The notes below the pieces were generated by a model. That model was given only the letters and a program-made list of their open reading frames with translations. It had not been told where the DNA came from and did not search any database. This document shows positions 8,628 through 16,853 of a stretch of 64,000 bases of DNA, piece after piece. A program made the translations under genes and the position numbers. The stretch's first letter is position 1. Every line of letters begins with the position of its first letter. Source of the DNA: Bordetella sp. H567 (GTDB taxonomy: Bacteria > Pseudomonadota > Gammaproteobacteria > Burkholderiales > Burkholderiaceae_B); NCBI RefSeq assembly GCF_001704295.1, contig NZ_CP012334.1, forward strand, positions 620,001 to 684,000, given 5' to 3'.

Positions 8628-9802
8628 ACCGGTGAGCGGCGCCAAGGCCAGCGTTGATCCATTACGCGCGTGACGGTGTGGCGGTATTCCATCAACGTCA
8701 GCGCCCCCAGGGCGATCAGCAGCGCGCCCACATTCGGCACGATGGCCGTCACCCAGGGCGGCCAGTGGCTCAACATGCCGACGTTCAAGGCCAGCTGGTT
8801 CACCATGAAGAAGCCCACGCCGACCAGGATGCCGATGAAGACCTTGGCGCCGACACCGCCGCGGCGGGTCTGCATGAACGCCACGGGCGCGGCGATGGTC
8901 ATCATGATCAGCAGCGTGAAGGGATAGACCACCTTGCGCCAGACCGCGACGATCTGGCGATCGGCCTGCAGCTGGTTGTGCCGCAGGTAGTCGATGTAGT
9001 CCAGCAGCGTGACCAGGGACATGCGTTCCGGCGTCAGCACCCGCGCCAGCAAGCGCCCGGGCGTCAGCGTGGTGACCAGCTCGCGCTGCGGGATCTTGAT
9101 GACCTGGATGACCGGCTCCGTCGGCGGCTTGGCGTTGTCCAGCGCCTGCACCGCGTCATGGGCAATGCGGTTTTCGACGACGTTGTACATGATCAGCTTG
9201 CCGTCGGCGAAACGCCCCATCTCGGCCTTGGACAAGGCGATCAACTCCAGGTCCTTGCGGAACTCGTACAGGGTAATGCCCTCGACTTCGCCGTCGGCCT
9301 TCAGGTTGGCGATATTGATCGTGCGCGAGCCGCCGTCGCGCGTGGGTTCCTTGAACCAATAGCCGCTTTCCAGCCGGCTGCCGCCCGCGCTGCCGCGGTA
9401 CAGCAAATTGGCTTCGCTGCTTTTGATTTCCGCCATGGGCGTGACCCATTCCGACAGCACCGTGGCCCCTATCATGACCGGTATGGTGACCACCCAGAGC
9501 ATGCCCAGCAGCTTCAGGCCGCTGACGCCCGACACGCGCAGGATGACGAGCTCATTGCGCTGCGCGAGTCCCGCCAGCGCCAGGATGGCTCCGATCAGCA
9601 GGCCGATGGGCAGCAGGTCGTAGAGGCGCGTCGGCATGGCCAGCGCCTGCAGGTAGAACAGCGCGAAGATCGTGAACTTGCTGCCGACGCTGTCCAGATC
9701 GTCCACCAGGGCGAAGAACGTGAACAAGCCGAGCAGGGCCAGCAGCACCACGGTGCAGGAGCGGTAGATTTCTCGGGCCAGGTATCGGCGGGCAGTGCGC
9801 AT
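8624..9802 (-). CDS. lptG: LPS export ABC transporter permease LptG
   Basis: 392 residues with three N-terminal and three C-terminal membrane helices around a periplasmic beta-jellyroll (about residues 130-265), the YjgP/YjgQ layout. [14 protein letters not shown] and SEWVTP match LptG rather than LptF. With LptF and LptB it extracts lipopolysaccharide from the inner membrane. The usual partner lptF is not next to it here: mtgA lies upstream and apaH overlaps downstream. The ATG at 9802 is the first start in frame. Confidence 0.93.
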   Translation of the reverse strand: MRTARRYLAREIYRSCTVVLLALLGLFTFFALVDDLDSVGSKFTIFALFYLQALAMPTRLYDLLPIGLLIGAILALAGLAQRNELVILRVSGVSGLKLLGMLWVVTIPVMIGATVLSEWVTPMAEIKSSEANLLYRGSAGGSRLESGYWFKEPTRDGGSRTINIANLKADGEVEGITLYEFRKDLELIALSKAEMGRFADGKLIMYNVVENRIAHDAVQALDNAKPPTEPVIQVIKIPQRELVTTLTPGRLLARVLTPERMSLVTLLDYIDYLRHNQLQADRQIVAVWRKVVYPFTLLIMMTIAAPVAFMQTRRGGVGAKVFIGILVGVGFFMVNQLALNVGMLSHWPPWVTAIVPNVGALLIALGALTLMEYRHTVTRVMDQRWPWRRSPV

Positions 9803-9926
9803 GGATTACGGCAATGGCGGGATGGGGCGGTGGCGGGGCAAGATGGTACGGGGCCGAGCCGGCGAAACGAAGTAGCTTAACAAAAATATGCCGGCGATCC
9901 GGCTTGATCGCGCGCAATCGCCGGCC

Positions 9927-10661
9927 CTAGGGGATATCGGCCTGTTGCATGCGCCGCAGCAGGACGGCGGTGCGGCGGCCCAGGTACGTCGTGACCCCGC
10001 GCTTGTCGTAGTAGCGGGGATTGGGCAGCATCGCCGCCAGGCGCGCGGCCTGGGCGGCGTTCAAGCGCGCGGCGCTGGTGCCGTAGTAATGTTCGGCGGC
10101 GGCCTGGGCGCCAAACACACCCACCCCCCACTCGGCGATATTCAGATAGATCTCAAGGATGCGCCGCTTGGGCATGACCCATTCGATCATGTAGGCCAGG
10201 ATCAGTTCCTGCCCCTTGCGCAAATAGGTGCGCGATCCGGAAAGGAAAAGGTTCTTCGCCACCTGCTGCGTGATGGTCGAGCCGCCGCGTATGCGGGCAC
10301 GGCCCAGTTCGGCCTGTTCCTGGTTGTATTCCCATGCCTTGCGCATGGCGTCCCATTCAACGCCGTCGTGGTCGATGAAGTTCGCATCCTCGGAAGCGAT
10401 CACCGCGCGTTTCAACGTATTGCTGATCCGGTCGTAGTCCACCCATTCGTAGCGCAGCCGCGCCTTGGGGTCGGTTTCATGCAGCTGCGCCATTTCCTGA
10501 CGCATGACGGAACTGCTGCCGGGATTGCGGTGGGCATACCAGACCACCATGCAGAACAGCCACAACTGGTACAGGATCGCCGCGCACAGCAGCAGCATCA
10601 CCCCGGCTGAAATCAGCCGGAACCATGAAATCCTGCCGGTCGAACCGCGGCGCGTCGCCAT
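9927..10661 (-). CDS. mtgA: Monofunctional biosynthetic peptidoglycan transglycosylase
   Basis: 244 residues. A single membrane anchor spans about residues 14-42, followed by a GT51 glycosyltransferase domain. The catalytic glutamate is Glu91 in ASEDANFIDHDG, and the donor-site motif is GGSTITQQVAKNLF. It polymerises lipid II into glycan strands in the periplasm. The ATG at 10661 is eight bases after the aroE stop, so it is in one operon with tonB-aroE. There is no penicillin-binding domain, as expected for the monofunctional type. Confidence 0.95.
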   Translation of the reverse strand: MATRRGSTGRISWFRLISAGVMLLLCAAILYQLWLFCMVVWYAHRNPGSSSVMRQEMAQLHETDPKARLRYEWVDYDRISNTLKRAVIASEDANFIDHDGVEWDAMRKAWEYNQEQAELGRARIRGGSTITQQVAKNLFLSGSRTYLRKGQELILAYMIEWVMPKRRILEIYLNIAEWGVGVFGAQAAAEHYYGTSAARLNAAQAARLAAMLPNPRYYDKRGVTTYLGRRTAVLLRRMQQADIP

Positions 10662-10669
10662 CCGCGACG

Positions 10670-11572
10670 TTACCGTGGCGCGGCCGCCGCCAGCTCGCGC
10701 CGCAGCGCGGCCAGGACCGGCTCGGCATCGGGCCGCACGCCATGCCAGATGAAGAAGCTTTCCGCCGCCTGGCCGACCAGCATGCCCAGGCCATCGGCGG
10801 TGGCGGCGGCGCCGTCGGCCTCGGCCTGTCGCATGAACGGCGTGGGTTGCGCGCCGTACATCATGTCGTAGGCCAGCGCACCGTCGGCGTACAGGCCGGC
10901 GGGCAGGTCCGGCGCGGCGTCGCCCAGGCTGCTGGCCGTGGCGTTGATGACCACGTCCCAGGGGCCGCCCTTGTGCGCCTCGCTCAGGCCGCCCGCGCTG
11001 ACGGCAGGCGAGGCCGCGCCGGTGGCGCGCAGCCATTCGGCGGCCAGCGCATGGGCGCGTTCGGGCGTGCGGTTGACGATGTGGATGCGGGCGCAGCCCG
11101 CCTCGGCCAGCGGTTGCAGCACGCCGCGCGCGGCGCCGCCCGCGCCCGCCATCAGCACGCGGGCACCCGCCAGTTCCGCCCCCAGGCGGCGCAGGTCGGC
11201 CACCAGGCCGACGCCGTCGGTATTGCAGCCGTGCAGGACGCCGTCGCGCATCCACAATGTATTGACCGCCCCGGCCAGGCGGGCGCGATCGCTCAGGTGC
11301 GGCGCGGCCAGCGACCACGCTTGCTCTTTGAACGGCACGGTCACGTTCAGGCCGCGCCCCTGGCTGTCGAAGAAACCGCGCACGGCGGCCGCGAAACCAT
11401 CCGGCGGCGCGGGAAGCAGCCCGTATTCCAGGACGATGCCGGTCTGTTCGCCGAACAAGGCGTGGATACGCGGCGAGCGGCTGTGGGCCACGGGGTTGCC
11501 GATGACGGCATAGCGCCCCGGCACCGGCGTGTCCGCGCCGGGCGTCGCGTGGGAGGAGGACATGGCGGTCAT
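10670..11572 (-). CDS. aroE: Shikimate dehydrogenase
   Basis: 300 residues. It reduces 3-dehydroshikimate to shikimate with NADPH. The shikimate site is visible in IGNPVAHSRSP and in NVTVPFKEQAW (catalytic Lys); NTDGVGL carries the paired Asp. The nucleotide site is GAGGAARGV followed by NRTPERA, where the Arg suggests NADP. The C-terminal Gln-containing helix reads LGMLVGQAAESFFIW. The start overlaps the stop of the tonB gene by four bases. The pairing with aroQ elsewhere in the window is not an operon. Confidence 0.95.
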   Translation of the reverse strand: MTAMSSSHATPGADTPVPGRYAVIGNPVAHSRSPRIHALFGEQTGIVLEYGLLPAPPDGFAAAVRGFFDSQGRGLNVTVPFKEQAWSLAAPHLSDRARLAGAVNTLWMRDGVLHGCNTDGVGLVADLRRLGAELAGARVLMAGAGGAARGVLQPLAEAGCARIHIVNRTPERAHALAAEWLRATGAASPAVSAGGLSEAHKGGPWDVVINATASSLGDAAPDLPAGLYADGALAYDMMYGAQPTPFMRQAEADGAAATADGLGMLVGQAAESFFIWHGVRPDAEPVLAALRRELAAAAPR

Positions 11573-12462
11573 GGCGCCCGGGTCTCCAGCGTGTCGTTGA
11601 CGAAATTCCAGGTGCGCGTGATCGCCAGTATGTCGGTATCGCGCGCGATATCCGGCGGGAATGGCGCGAACGGCGCGGCCAGCTGCACGATGCGGCGCGC
11701 GGCCTGGTTCAACACCGGATACTTCGACGGCGTGTCGATTTCCACGTCGGCGACGCTGCCGTCGGCGCGCACGTAGACGGTCATGCGCAGGGTGCCATAG
11801 AGCTTGCCGCGCGCCTCGTCCGGGTAGTTCTGCGTGCCCACGGCTTCCACGCGGGAACGCCAGGCGTCCAGGTATTGCGCGTAGCGCGAGGCCTGTGCCG
11901 ACGGCGCGACGAAGGTGCGCCGTGGGCGTTTGTTGTAAGCCTGTACCCGCGCGGCCAGCGCCGCGACCTGGGCATTCTGCAGCACGCTGTCCTGGTCCTG
12001 GTCCTCGCGGCCCGGCGTGTTGGCATCCGGCACCGATTCGCCGGACTGGTGCGGCGGGCTAACCTGGGTGCTGGCCTGCAGCTGCGACAGCAGGCGCTGC
12101 TGGGCTTCCTCCAGCGATGCCTGCCGCTTGCGCATGGCTTCCAGGACCACCGCGCTGGGCGCGTCGCCGGATTGGGGCAGGGGGGATTGCGCCATGCCTT
12201 TTTCCGCGTCCCCGCCGCCTTCCACGTTGGCCTGAGCCTGGGCTTCCGGCTTGGCGGGGGCGTTGTCGGTCTTGGCGTTGACCAGGATGACTTCCAGGGA
12301 TTGCGCCGGCGGCCGCGGCGCACGGGACGGCGCGAATCGCACCGCCAGGACGGCCCCGTGGACGATCAGCGAGATCGCCAGGGCCAGCCACAGGTGGTGT
12401 TGCGCGGGCGCGCCCATCCAGCGGGCGGCCCGGGTGAGGGAGGAGTGTGGATCGTCTTGCAC
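11569..12462 (-). CDS. TonB family energy transducer
   Basis: 297 residues. A cytoplasmic N terminus leads to one membrane helix at about 23-41 containing SLIVHGAVLAV, with the SxxxH pattern typical of TonB. Then comes a long Ala/Gln/Pro/Glu-rich linker and a C-terminal TonB domain (about 200-290) with YPDEARGKLYGTLRMTVYV. It would pass proton-motive energy to outer-membrane receptors. No exbB/exbD or receptor gene is nearby; its neighbours are aroE and mtgA. It could instead serve an envelope role unrelated to iron. Confidence 0.85.
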   Translation of the reverse strand: MQDDPHSSLTRAARWMGAPAQHHLWLALAISLIVHGAVLAVRFAPSRAPRPPAQSLEVILVNAKTDNAPAKPEAQAQANVEGGGDAEKGMAQSPLPQSGDAPSAVVLEAMRKRQASLEEAQQRLLSQLQASTQVSPPHQSGESVPDANTPGREDQDQDSVLQNAQVAALAARVQAYNKRPRRTFVAPSAQASRYAQYLDAWRSRVEAVGTQNYPDEARGKLYGTLRMTVYVRADGSVADVEIDTPSKYPVLNQAARRIVQLAAPFAPFPPDIARDTDILAITRTWNFVNDTLETRAP

Positions 12463-12566
12463 GCAGGCATTTTAGTCGTCTTGCGTGACGGCCGCCCCAC
12501 CCTGTCCGCCACGCCTGGCGTCAATGGGGTTCGCCCGCCCGCGTGTACGCCGGGCCGGCGGCGCGC

Positions 12567-13652
12567 CTACGCCTGCCGCGGAAAAATCCACATCTGTGAC
12601 GCCGGCAACGCCAGCCGGTGGGCACCCGGGGCGCGGTTTTCCTGGCCATAGGCGCGCAGCGCGATCCCGGTGACGGATTCTTCGCCGGGCGGACGGAAGA
12701 CGTATTCCCAACGGTCGCCCAGGTACATGCTCGTCATCAGGCGCATGTCGACGTGGTTGCCCTGCGGCTCGTCGCCCAGGCGCACCTGTTCCACGCGGAT
12801 GACGCCGATCGCGTCCTGCCCGGCCTGCACGCCGGCGCCGGCCTTGCCCCACAACGCCCACCCCTGGCCTTCCAGCCGGGCGGCGCCGTCGCGGATCTCG
12901 GTGACCCGGCCGTTCAGGCGGTTGTTGCTGCCCATGAATTCGGCGCAGAACAGGGTGGCGGGCGAGCCATACATTTCCTGCGGCGTTCCCTGCTGTTCGA
13001 TGCGGCCGTTGTTCAGCAGCAGGATGCGATCGGAGATGGCCATCGCCTCGCTCTGGTCGTGCGTCACCATCAGCGCCGACAGCCCCAGGCGCACGATCAG
13101 CTCGCGCAGGAAGGCGCGCGCTTCCTCGCGCAGCTTGGCATCCAGGTTGGAGAGCGGTTCGTCCAGCAGGATCACCGGCGGGTTGTAGACCAGCGCCCGG
13201 CCGATGGCCACGCGTTGTTGCTGGCCGCCGGACAACTGGTGCGGATGGCGCTGCGCCAGGTGCCCCAGGCCCAGCTGGTCCAGCACCTCGTGCACGCGCT
13301 GGCGGGTTTCCGCGCCGGAGGTGCGACGCAGCTGCAGCGGATAGGCCACGTTATCGAATACGGTCTTGTGCGGCCACAGCGCGTAGGACTGGAAAACCAG
13401 GCCCAGGTTGCGTTCCTCCGCCGGCACTTCGCGCCGCGCGGCGCCGTCGTAGACCATGCGCTCGCCGATCGCGATCTTGCCGCGCTTGGGCGCTTCCAAC
13501 CCGGCGACGGCGCGCAGCAGCGTGGTCTTGCCGCTGCCGGAAGGGCCCAGCAGCGACACGACTTCGCCCTGCTTCAGGGCCATCGATACACCCTTCAGGA
13601 CGGGATTGTCGCCATAGTCCAGGTGCAGGTCGTCAACGGATAGTTCAATCAT
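12567..13652 (-). CDS. ABC importer ATP-binding protein (AfuC/FbpC/PotA-like)
   Basis: 361 residues. Walker A GPSGSGKTT is at residues 36-44, the signature is LSGGQQQRVAIGRAL, Walker B is VILLDEPLSNLD, and the H-loop is MVTHDQSEAM. A C-terminal TOBE-type domain (about 240-355) is the kind found in importers for iron, polyamines, sulfate and sugars. The ATG at 13652 overlaps the end of the permease gene by eight bases. Last gene of the regulator-kinase-importer unit. Annotation pipelines would call it a ferric iron ATPase; the substrate is not evident from the sequence. Confidence 0.9.
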   Translation of the reverse strand: MIELSVDDLHLDYGDNPVLKGVSMALKQGEVVSLLGPSGSGKTTLLRAVAGLEAPKRGKIAIGERMVYDGAARREVPAEERNLGLVFQSYALWPHKTVFDNVAYPLQLRRTSGAETRQRVHEVLDQLGLGHLAQRHPHQLSGGQQQRVAIGRALVYNPPVILLDEPLSNLDAKLREEARAFLRELIVRLGLSALMVTHDQSEAMAISDRILLLNNGRIEQQGTPQEMYGSPATLFCAEFMGSNNRLNGRVTEIRDGAARLEGQGWALWGKAGAGVQAGQDAIGVIRVEQVRLGDEPQGNHVDMRLMTSMYLGDRWEYVFRPPGEESVTGIALRAYGQENRAPGAHRLALPASQMWIFPRQA

Positions 13653-15417
13653 GAAGTTTCACTCCGAATCGCAGGGCGATGCCCAGGCCGATGACGACCA
13701 AAGCGATATTGATGAAGGAAAGCGCCGCCACGATGTCGATGGCGCCGGCCGCCCACAGCGACACCAGCATGGACCCGATGGTCTCCGTGCCCGGCGACAG
13801 CAGATACACCCCGGTGGAGTATTCGCGCTCGAAGATCAGGAACATCAGCAGCCACGAACCGATCAGCCCGTAGCGCGCCAGCGGCACGGTGACGTGGCGC
13901 GTCACCTGTCCGCGCCGGGCGCCGGCGCTGCGCGCGGCTTCCTCCAGTTCCGGGCCGACCTGCAGCAGCGTGGAGGAAATCAGGCGCAGCCCGTAGGCCA
14001 TCCACACCACCGTATAGGCCAGCCACACGCTGAAGATGGTGCTGCGTATGGAGCGCAGCCATTCCACCACGTGATCGCGCATCCAATCCGCGTAGGGCAG
14101 GAAGGACAGCAGCCCGCCTTCGTCCAGCGAATTGTCCAGCCATAGCGGCACGAACAGGAACACCCACAGGAAGGCCAGGCCGGCCAGCAGCCCGGGCACC
14201 GCGCGCGGCACCAGCACGCTGTAGTCCAGGAAACGCGTGACGTGGTCGGGCTTGCGGTGCATCGCCAGGCCGATGAAGGTGTAGCCAGCCACGGCCAGCG
14301 CACCGCCGAACACGCCGATGGCGACCGAATTGACGATGGCGCGCAGCAGATTGGGCTGGCCCCACACCGAACGGAAGGCGTCCAGCGACAGGACGTCCAG
14401 CAGCGACACGCCCATCCCCCAGTTGGAGACGAAGGCGCGCAGCACCACGCCGGCCAAGGGCACGAAGATCGCCACGATCAGCCACGCCCACACCACCACG
14501 CTGGCCACGCCGCGCCACTTGCCCAAGGGCAGCGGGCGGGGGCGCGAGGCCTTGCCCTTGACGGTGACGAAGCGATTGGCCGTGCGCATCAGCCGCCGCT
14601 GCAGCGCGACCAGCGGGATGGTGAGGCAGATCAGCACCACGGCGACCGCGGCCATCAAGTGGTACGACGGCGTGCCCAGCTTGTTGGTCAGCTTGTACAG
14701 ATAGGTGGCCAGCACCAGGTTGCCTTCCGGGTCGCCCAGCACCAGCACCAGGCCGAATACTTCCAGGCCCAGGAAAAACAGCAGCACCGACGCGTAAAGC
14801 AGCGCCGGCCGCACCATGGGCAGGCTGACCGACATCATCACGCGCAGCGGCGACGCGCCCGTGACGCGCGCGGCTTCCTCGACATCCGAGCCCATGCTGC
14901 GCAGGGCCGACGAGATGTACAGATAGGCGTGCGGCACGTGGGTCAGGCCGGCGATGATGACGATGCTGGTCATGGAATACACATTCCATGGCACGAAGCC
15001 CAGGAGTTGCTTGGCCCAGGTCGAAAAGAAGCCGACCGGCCCGGCCGCCACGACATAGCCGAAGCCCAGCACCATCGGCGAGACGAAAACGGGCACCAGG
15101 ATCAGTGGCTGTATCCAGTGCCGGCCCGGCAGGTCGGTGCGCACCATCAGGAAAGCCAGCATGCCGCCCAGCGGCACGGCGATGATGAACAGGCCGAATG
15201 CCAGGATCAGGCCGCTGACCAGCGCCTTGTAGAAATCCGGGTCGTCGAAGATGAAGCGGAAGGCGTCCAGTCCGACTTCCTTCGACGGCGAGAAGAAAGG
15301 CGCGGAAAGAAAGCTCTGGTACACGATTAGCGACAGCGGCACGTATATGGCCAGCGCGGTGATCAATACCACGACCCCGCGCGGCAGTGACTGCCATCTG
15401 GAGCGCAATGTCTGCAT
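13645..15417 (-). CDS. ABC importer permease with two fused membrane domains
   Basis: 590 residues, about 12 membrane helices in two homologous halves, as in FbpB/AfuB. Each half has an EAA loop that docks on the ATPase: EEAARVTGASPLRVMM in the first and EEAARSAGARRGQVTR in the second. The ATG at 15417 begins MQTLRSRW; longer in-frame starts would cover the GC hairpin upstream and are rejected. It lies 234 bases downstream of the binding-protein gene and overlaps the ATPase gene. It would form the inner-membrane pore of the importer described here. Confidence 0.92.
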   Translation of the reverse strand: MQTLRSRWQSLPRGVVVLITALAIYVPLSLIVYQSFLSAPFFSPSKEVGLDAFRFIFDDPDFYKALVSGLILAFGLFIIAVPLGGMLAFLMVRTDLPGRHWIQPLILVPVFVSPMVLGFGYVVAAGPVGFFSTWAKQLLGFVPWNVYSMTSIVIIAGLTHVPHAYLYISSALRSMGSDVEEAARVTGASPLRVMMSVSLPMVRPALLYASVLLFFLGLEVFGLVLVLGDPEGNLVLATYLYKLTNKLGTPSYHLMAAVAVVLICLTIPLVALQRRLMRTANRFVTVKGKASRPRPLPLGKWRGVASVVVWAWLIVAIFVPLAGVVLRAFVSNWGMGVSLLDVLSLDAFRSVWGQPNLLRAIVNSVAIGVFGGALAVAGYTFIGLAMHRKPDHVTRFLDYSVLVPRAVPGLLAGLAFLWVFLFVPLWLDNSLDEGGLLSFLPYADWMRDHVVEWLRSIRSTIFSVWLAYTVVWMAYGLRLISSTLLQVGPELEEAARSAGARRGQVTRHVTVPLARYGLIGSWLLMFLIFEREYSTGVYLLSPGTETIGSMLVSLWAAGAIDIVAALSFINIALVVIGLGIALRFGVKLHD

Positions 15418-15480
15418 GGGAATATCCTGTGTTCGAGCGCGTGGCGCCGGGTGGCGGGCGCCGCGCACCGTGGCACGGCA

Positions 15481-15519
15481 GGGCGGGGCGGCATGGCTTT
15501 TGGCGCGGCCGCCCCGCCC
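15481..15519 (-). repeat. 12-bp inverted repeat (RNA hairpin) between binding-protein and permease genes
   Basis: GGGCGGGGCGGC (15481-15492) pairs perfectly with GCCGCCCCGCCC (15508-15519) around a 15-base loop. It has no T-run. Hairpins in this position of importer operons often slow 3'-to-5' decay or partly stop transcription, giving more binding protein than permease; that role is inferred. Confidence 0.6.
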
Positions 15520-15651
15520 GGCGCACGGTCCTAATCGATCCGGGCGCCGACCGTTCCTTGCACCCCGCCGCGCGGACGGGGCGCCCGCGCGGCACGGGCT
15601 GCCCATCCGGCCCGCGCGGGGCGGGGGTCTTTTCCTACGTCGCAGGCAGGC

Positions 15652-16746
15652 TTACTTGCCGGCCGCCTTGCGCCAATCGTTGATGAATTCCAGGCGCTTC
15701 TTCTGCTGCAGGTAGTCCAGCAGCGAGTCGTTCACCGGGATGGGCTTGAGCGCGTTGCCCAGCTTCTTGGTCAGGCCGTCGACGTCGTTATCGCCCGGGA
15801 TGTCATCGCGGATCGAAGCCATGTCGGCCTTGTTGGCGACCAGGTCCTGGCCTTTTTGCGACAGCAGGTAGTCCAGCCACAGCTTGGCGGCGTTGCGATG
15901 CTTGGACTTCTTGCTGATGAAGGCTACGCGCGACAGCACCAGCGTGTAGTCGGTCGGATAGACGATACCGATGGATTCATCCTTGCGGGCACGCGCTTCG
16001 GCGTAGGAGCCAAGGATGTTGTAGCCGAGCAGGTTTTCGCCGGACGACACGCGTTCCATCATCGTGCCGGTGGAGGACTGCACCACCAGCCCGCCCTTGC
16101 CGGTATCGCGCAGGGTGTCGAAGTAGTGCGGGTCGTTCATCTTGTCCTGCACGGCGAGCATGAAGCCCACGGCGGATTTCTCGATGTCGTAGGTGGTGAC
16201 CTTGTTCTTGAACTTGTCCGTCTGCGTGGCCACCAGCTTGGCCAGTTCGCCGTGGGTCTTGGGCACCTCGGCCTGCGGAATCAGGCGCTTGTTGTAGATG
16301 AAGACCGCCGGTTCGTAGGTCGTGCCGTAGGCGGCATCCTTCCACACCGCCCACTTGGGCAGCTTGCCTGCTTCGGGCGACTTGTATTCCAGGGCGTAGT
16401 CCTTGGCCAGCTGCAGGGCGGAGTCCATGGATGAGCTCCACACCACATCGCCGCTGGTGCCGCCGGAGGCCTGCTCGCTGATATAGCGGTTGTAGATCTC
16501 CGTGCTGTTCATGTCGTTGTATTCGACCTTCACGCCCGGATAGGCAGCTTCAAAGCCCTTGATGATGGGATCCGCGGTCTTGGTATCCGTCGTGGAGTAG
16601 ATCACCACCGTGCCCTCTTTCTTGGCTCCGTCGATGATCTTCTGGTAATCCGACGGATAACCCGCGGGCGTCTGGGCCAGCGCGTTCACGGCGATCAGGG
16701 AAAAAGCGGCGGCGCAGGCCACCGCCAGGCGTGACGGGACGAGCAT
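15652..16746 (-). CDS. Periplasmic solute-binding protein (family 1, AfuA/FbpA-like)
   Basis: 364 residues. A clear signal peptide ends at NALA (residue 24). The mature protein has the two-lobed type II binding fold, with LPKWAVWKDAAYG, EPAVFIYNKR, YDIEKSAVGFMLAVQD, GYNILGSYAEAR and YTLVLSRVAFI. It would deliver ligand to the permease encoded downstream. GGAGAAG seven bases before the ATG at 16746 sets the start. The Tyr-Tyr pair that binds iron in Neisseria-type FbpA is not apparent, so the customary iron label is unproven; AfuA relatives bind hexose phosphates. Its sequence is clearly paralogous to the C-terminal domain of the adjacent kinase. Confidence 0.92.
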   Translation of the reverse strand: MLVPSRLAVACAAAFSLIAVNALAQTPAGYPSDYQKIIDGAKKEGTVVIYSTTDTKTADPIIKGFEAAYPGVKVEYNDMNSTEIYNRYISEQASGGTSGDVVWSSSMDSALQLAKDYALEYKSPEAGKLPKWAVWKDAAYGTTYEPAVFIYNKRLIPQAEVPKTHGELAKLVATQTDKFKNKVTTYDIEKSAVGFMLAVQDKMNDPHYFDTLRDTGKGGLVVQSSTGTMMERVSSGENLLGYNILGSYAEARARKDESIGIVYPTDYTLVLSRVAFISKKSKHRNAAKLWLDYLLSQKGQDLVANKADMASIRDDIPGDNDVDGLTKKLGNALKPIPVNDSLLDYLQQKKRLEFINDWRKAAGK

Positions 16747-16775
16747 GGTTGTCTTCTCCAGTTTGGAATAGTGAA

Positions 16776-16815
16776 GCTGAACAGGTTCAGCGTGGCCGCA
16801 TCTTAGTGGCCGCAT
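16776..16815. promoter_or_regulatory. Dyad plus direct repeat upstream of the binding-protein gene
   Basis: In the 107-base gap between the kinase and binding-protein genes, GCTGAACAGGTTCAGC (16776-16791) is a perfect 7+7 inverted repeat with a two-base centre. It directly abuts two copies of GTGGCCGCAT (16792-16801 and 16806-16815), 14 bases apart start to start. The dyad ends 30 bases before the ATG. Such an arrangement suggests an operator, possibly for the response regulator encoded at 19416-20087; this is inference. Confidence 0.5.
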
Positions 16816-16853
16816 GCTGTCGCCGTCCTGTCATGGCGGCGGCCATGCTCCCG

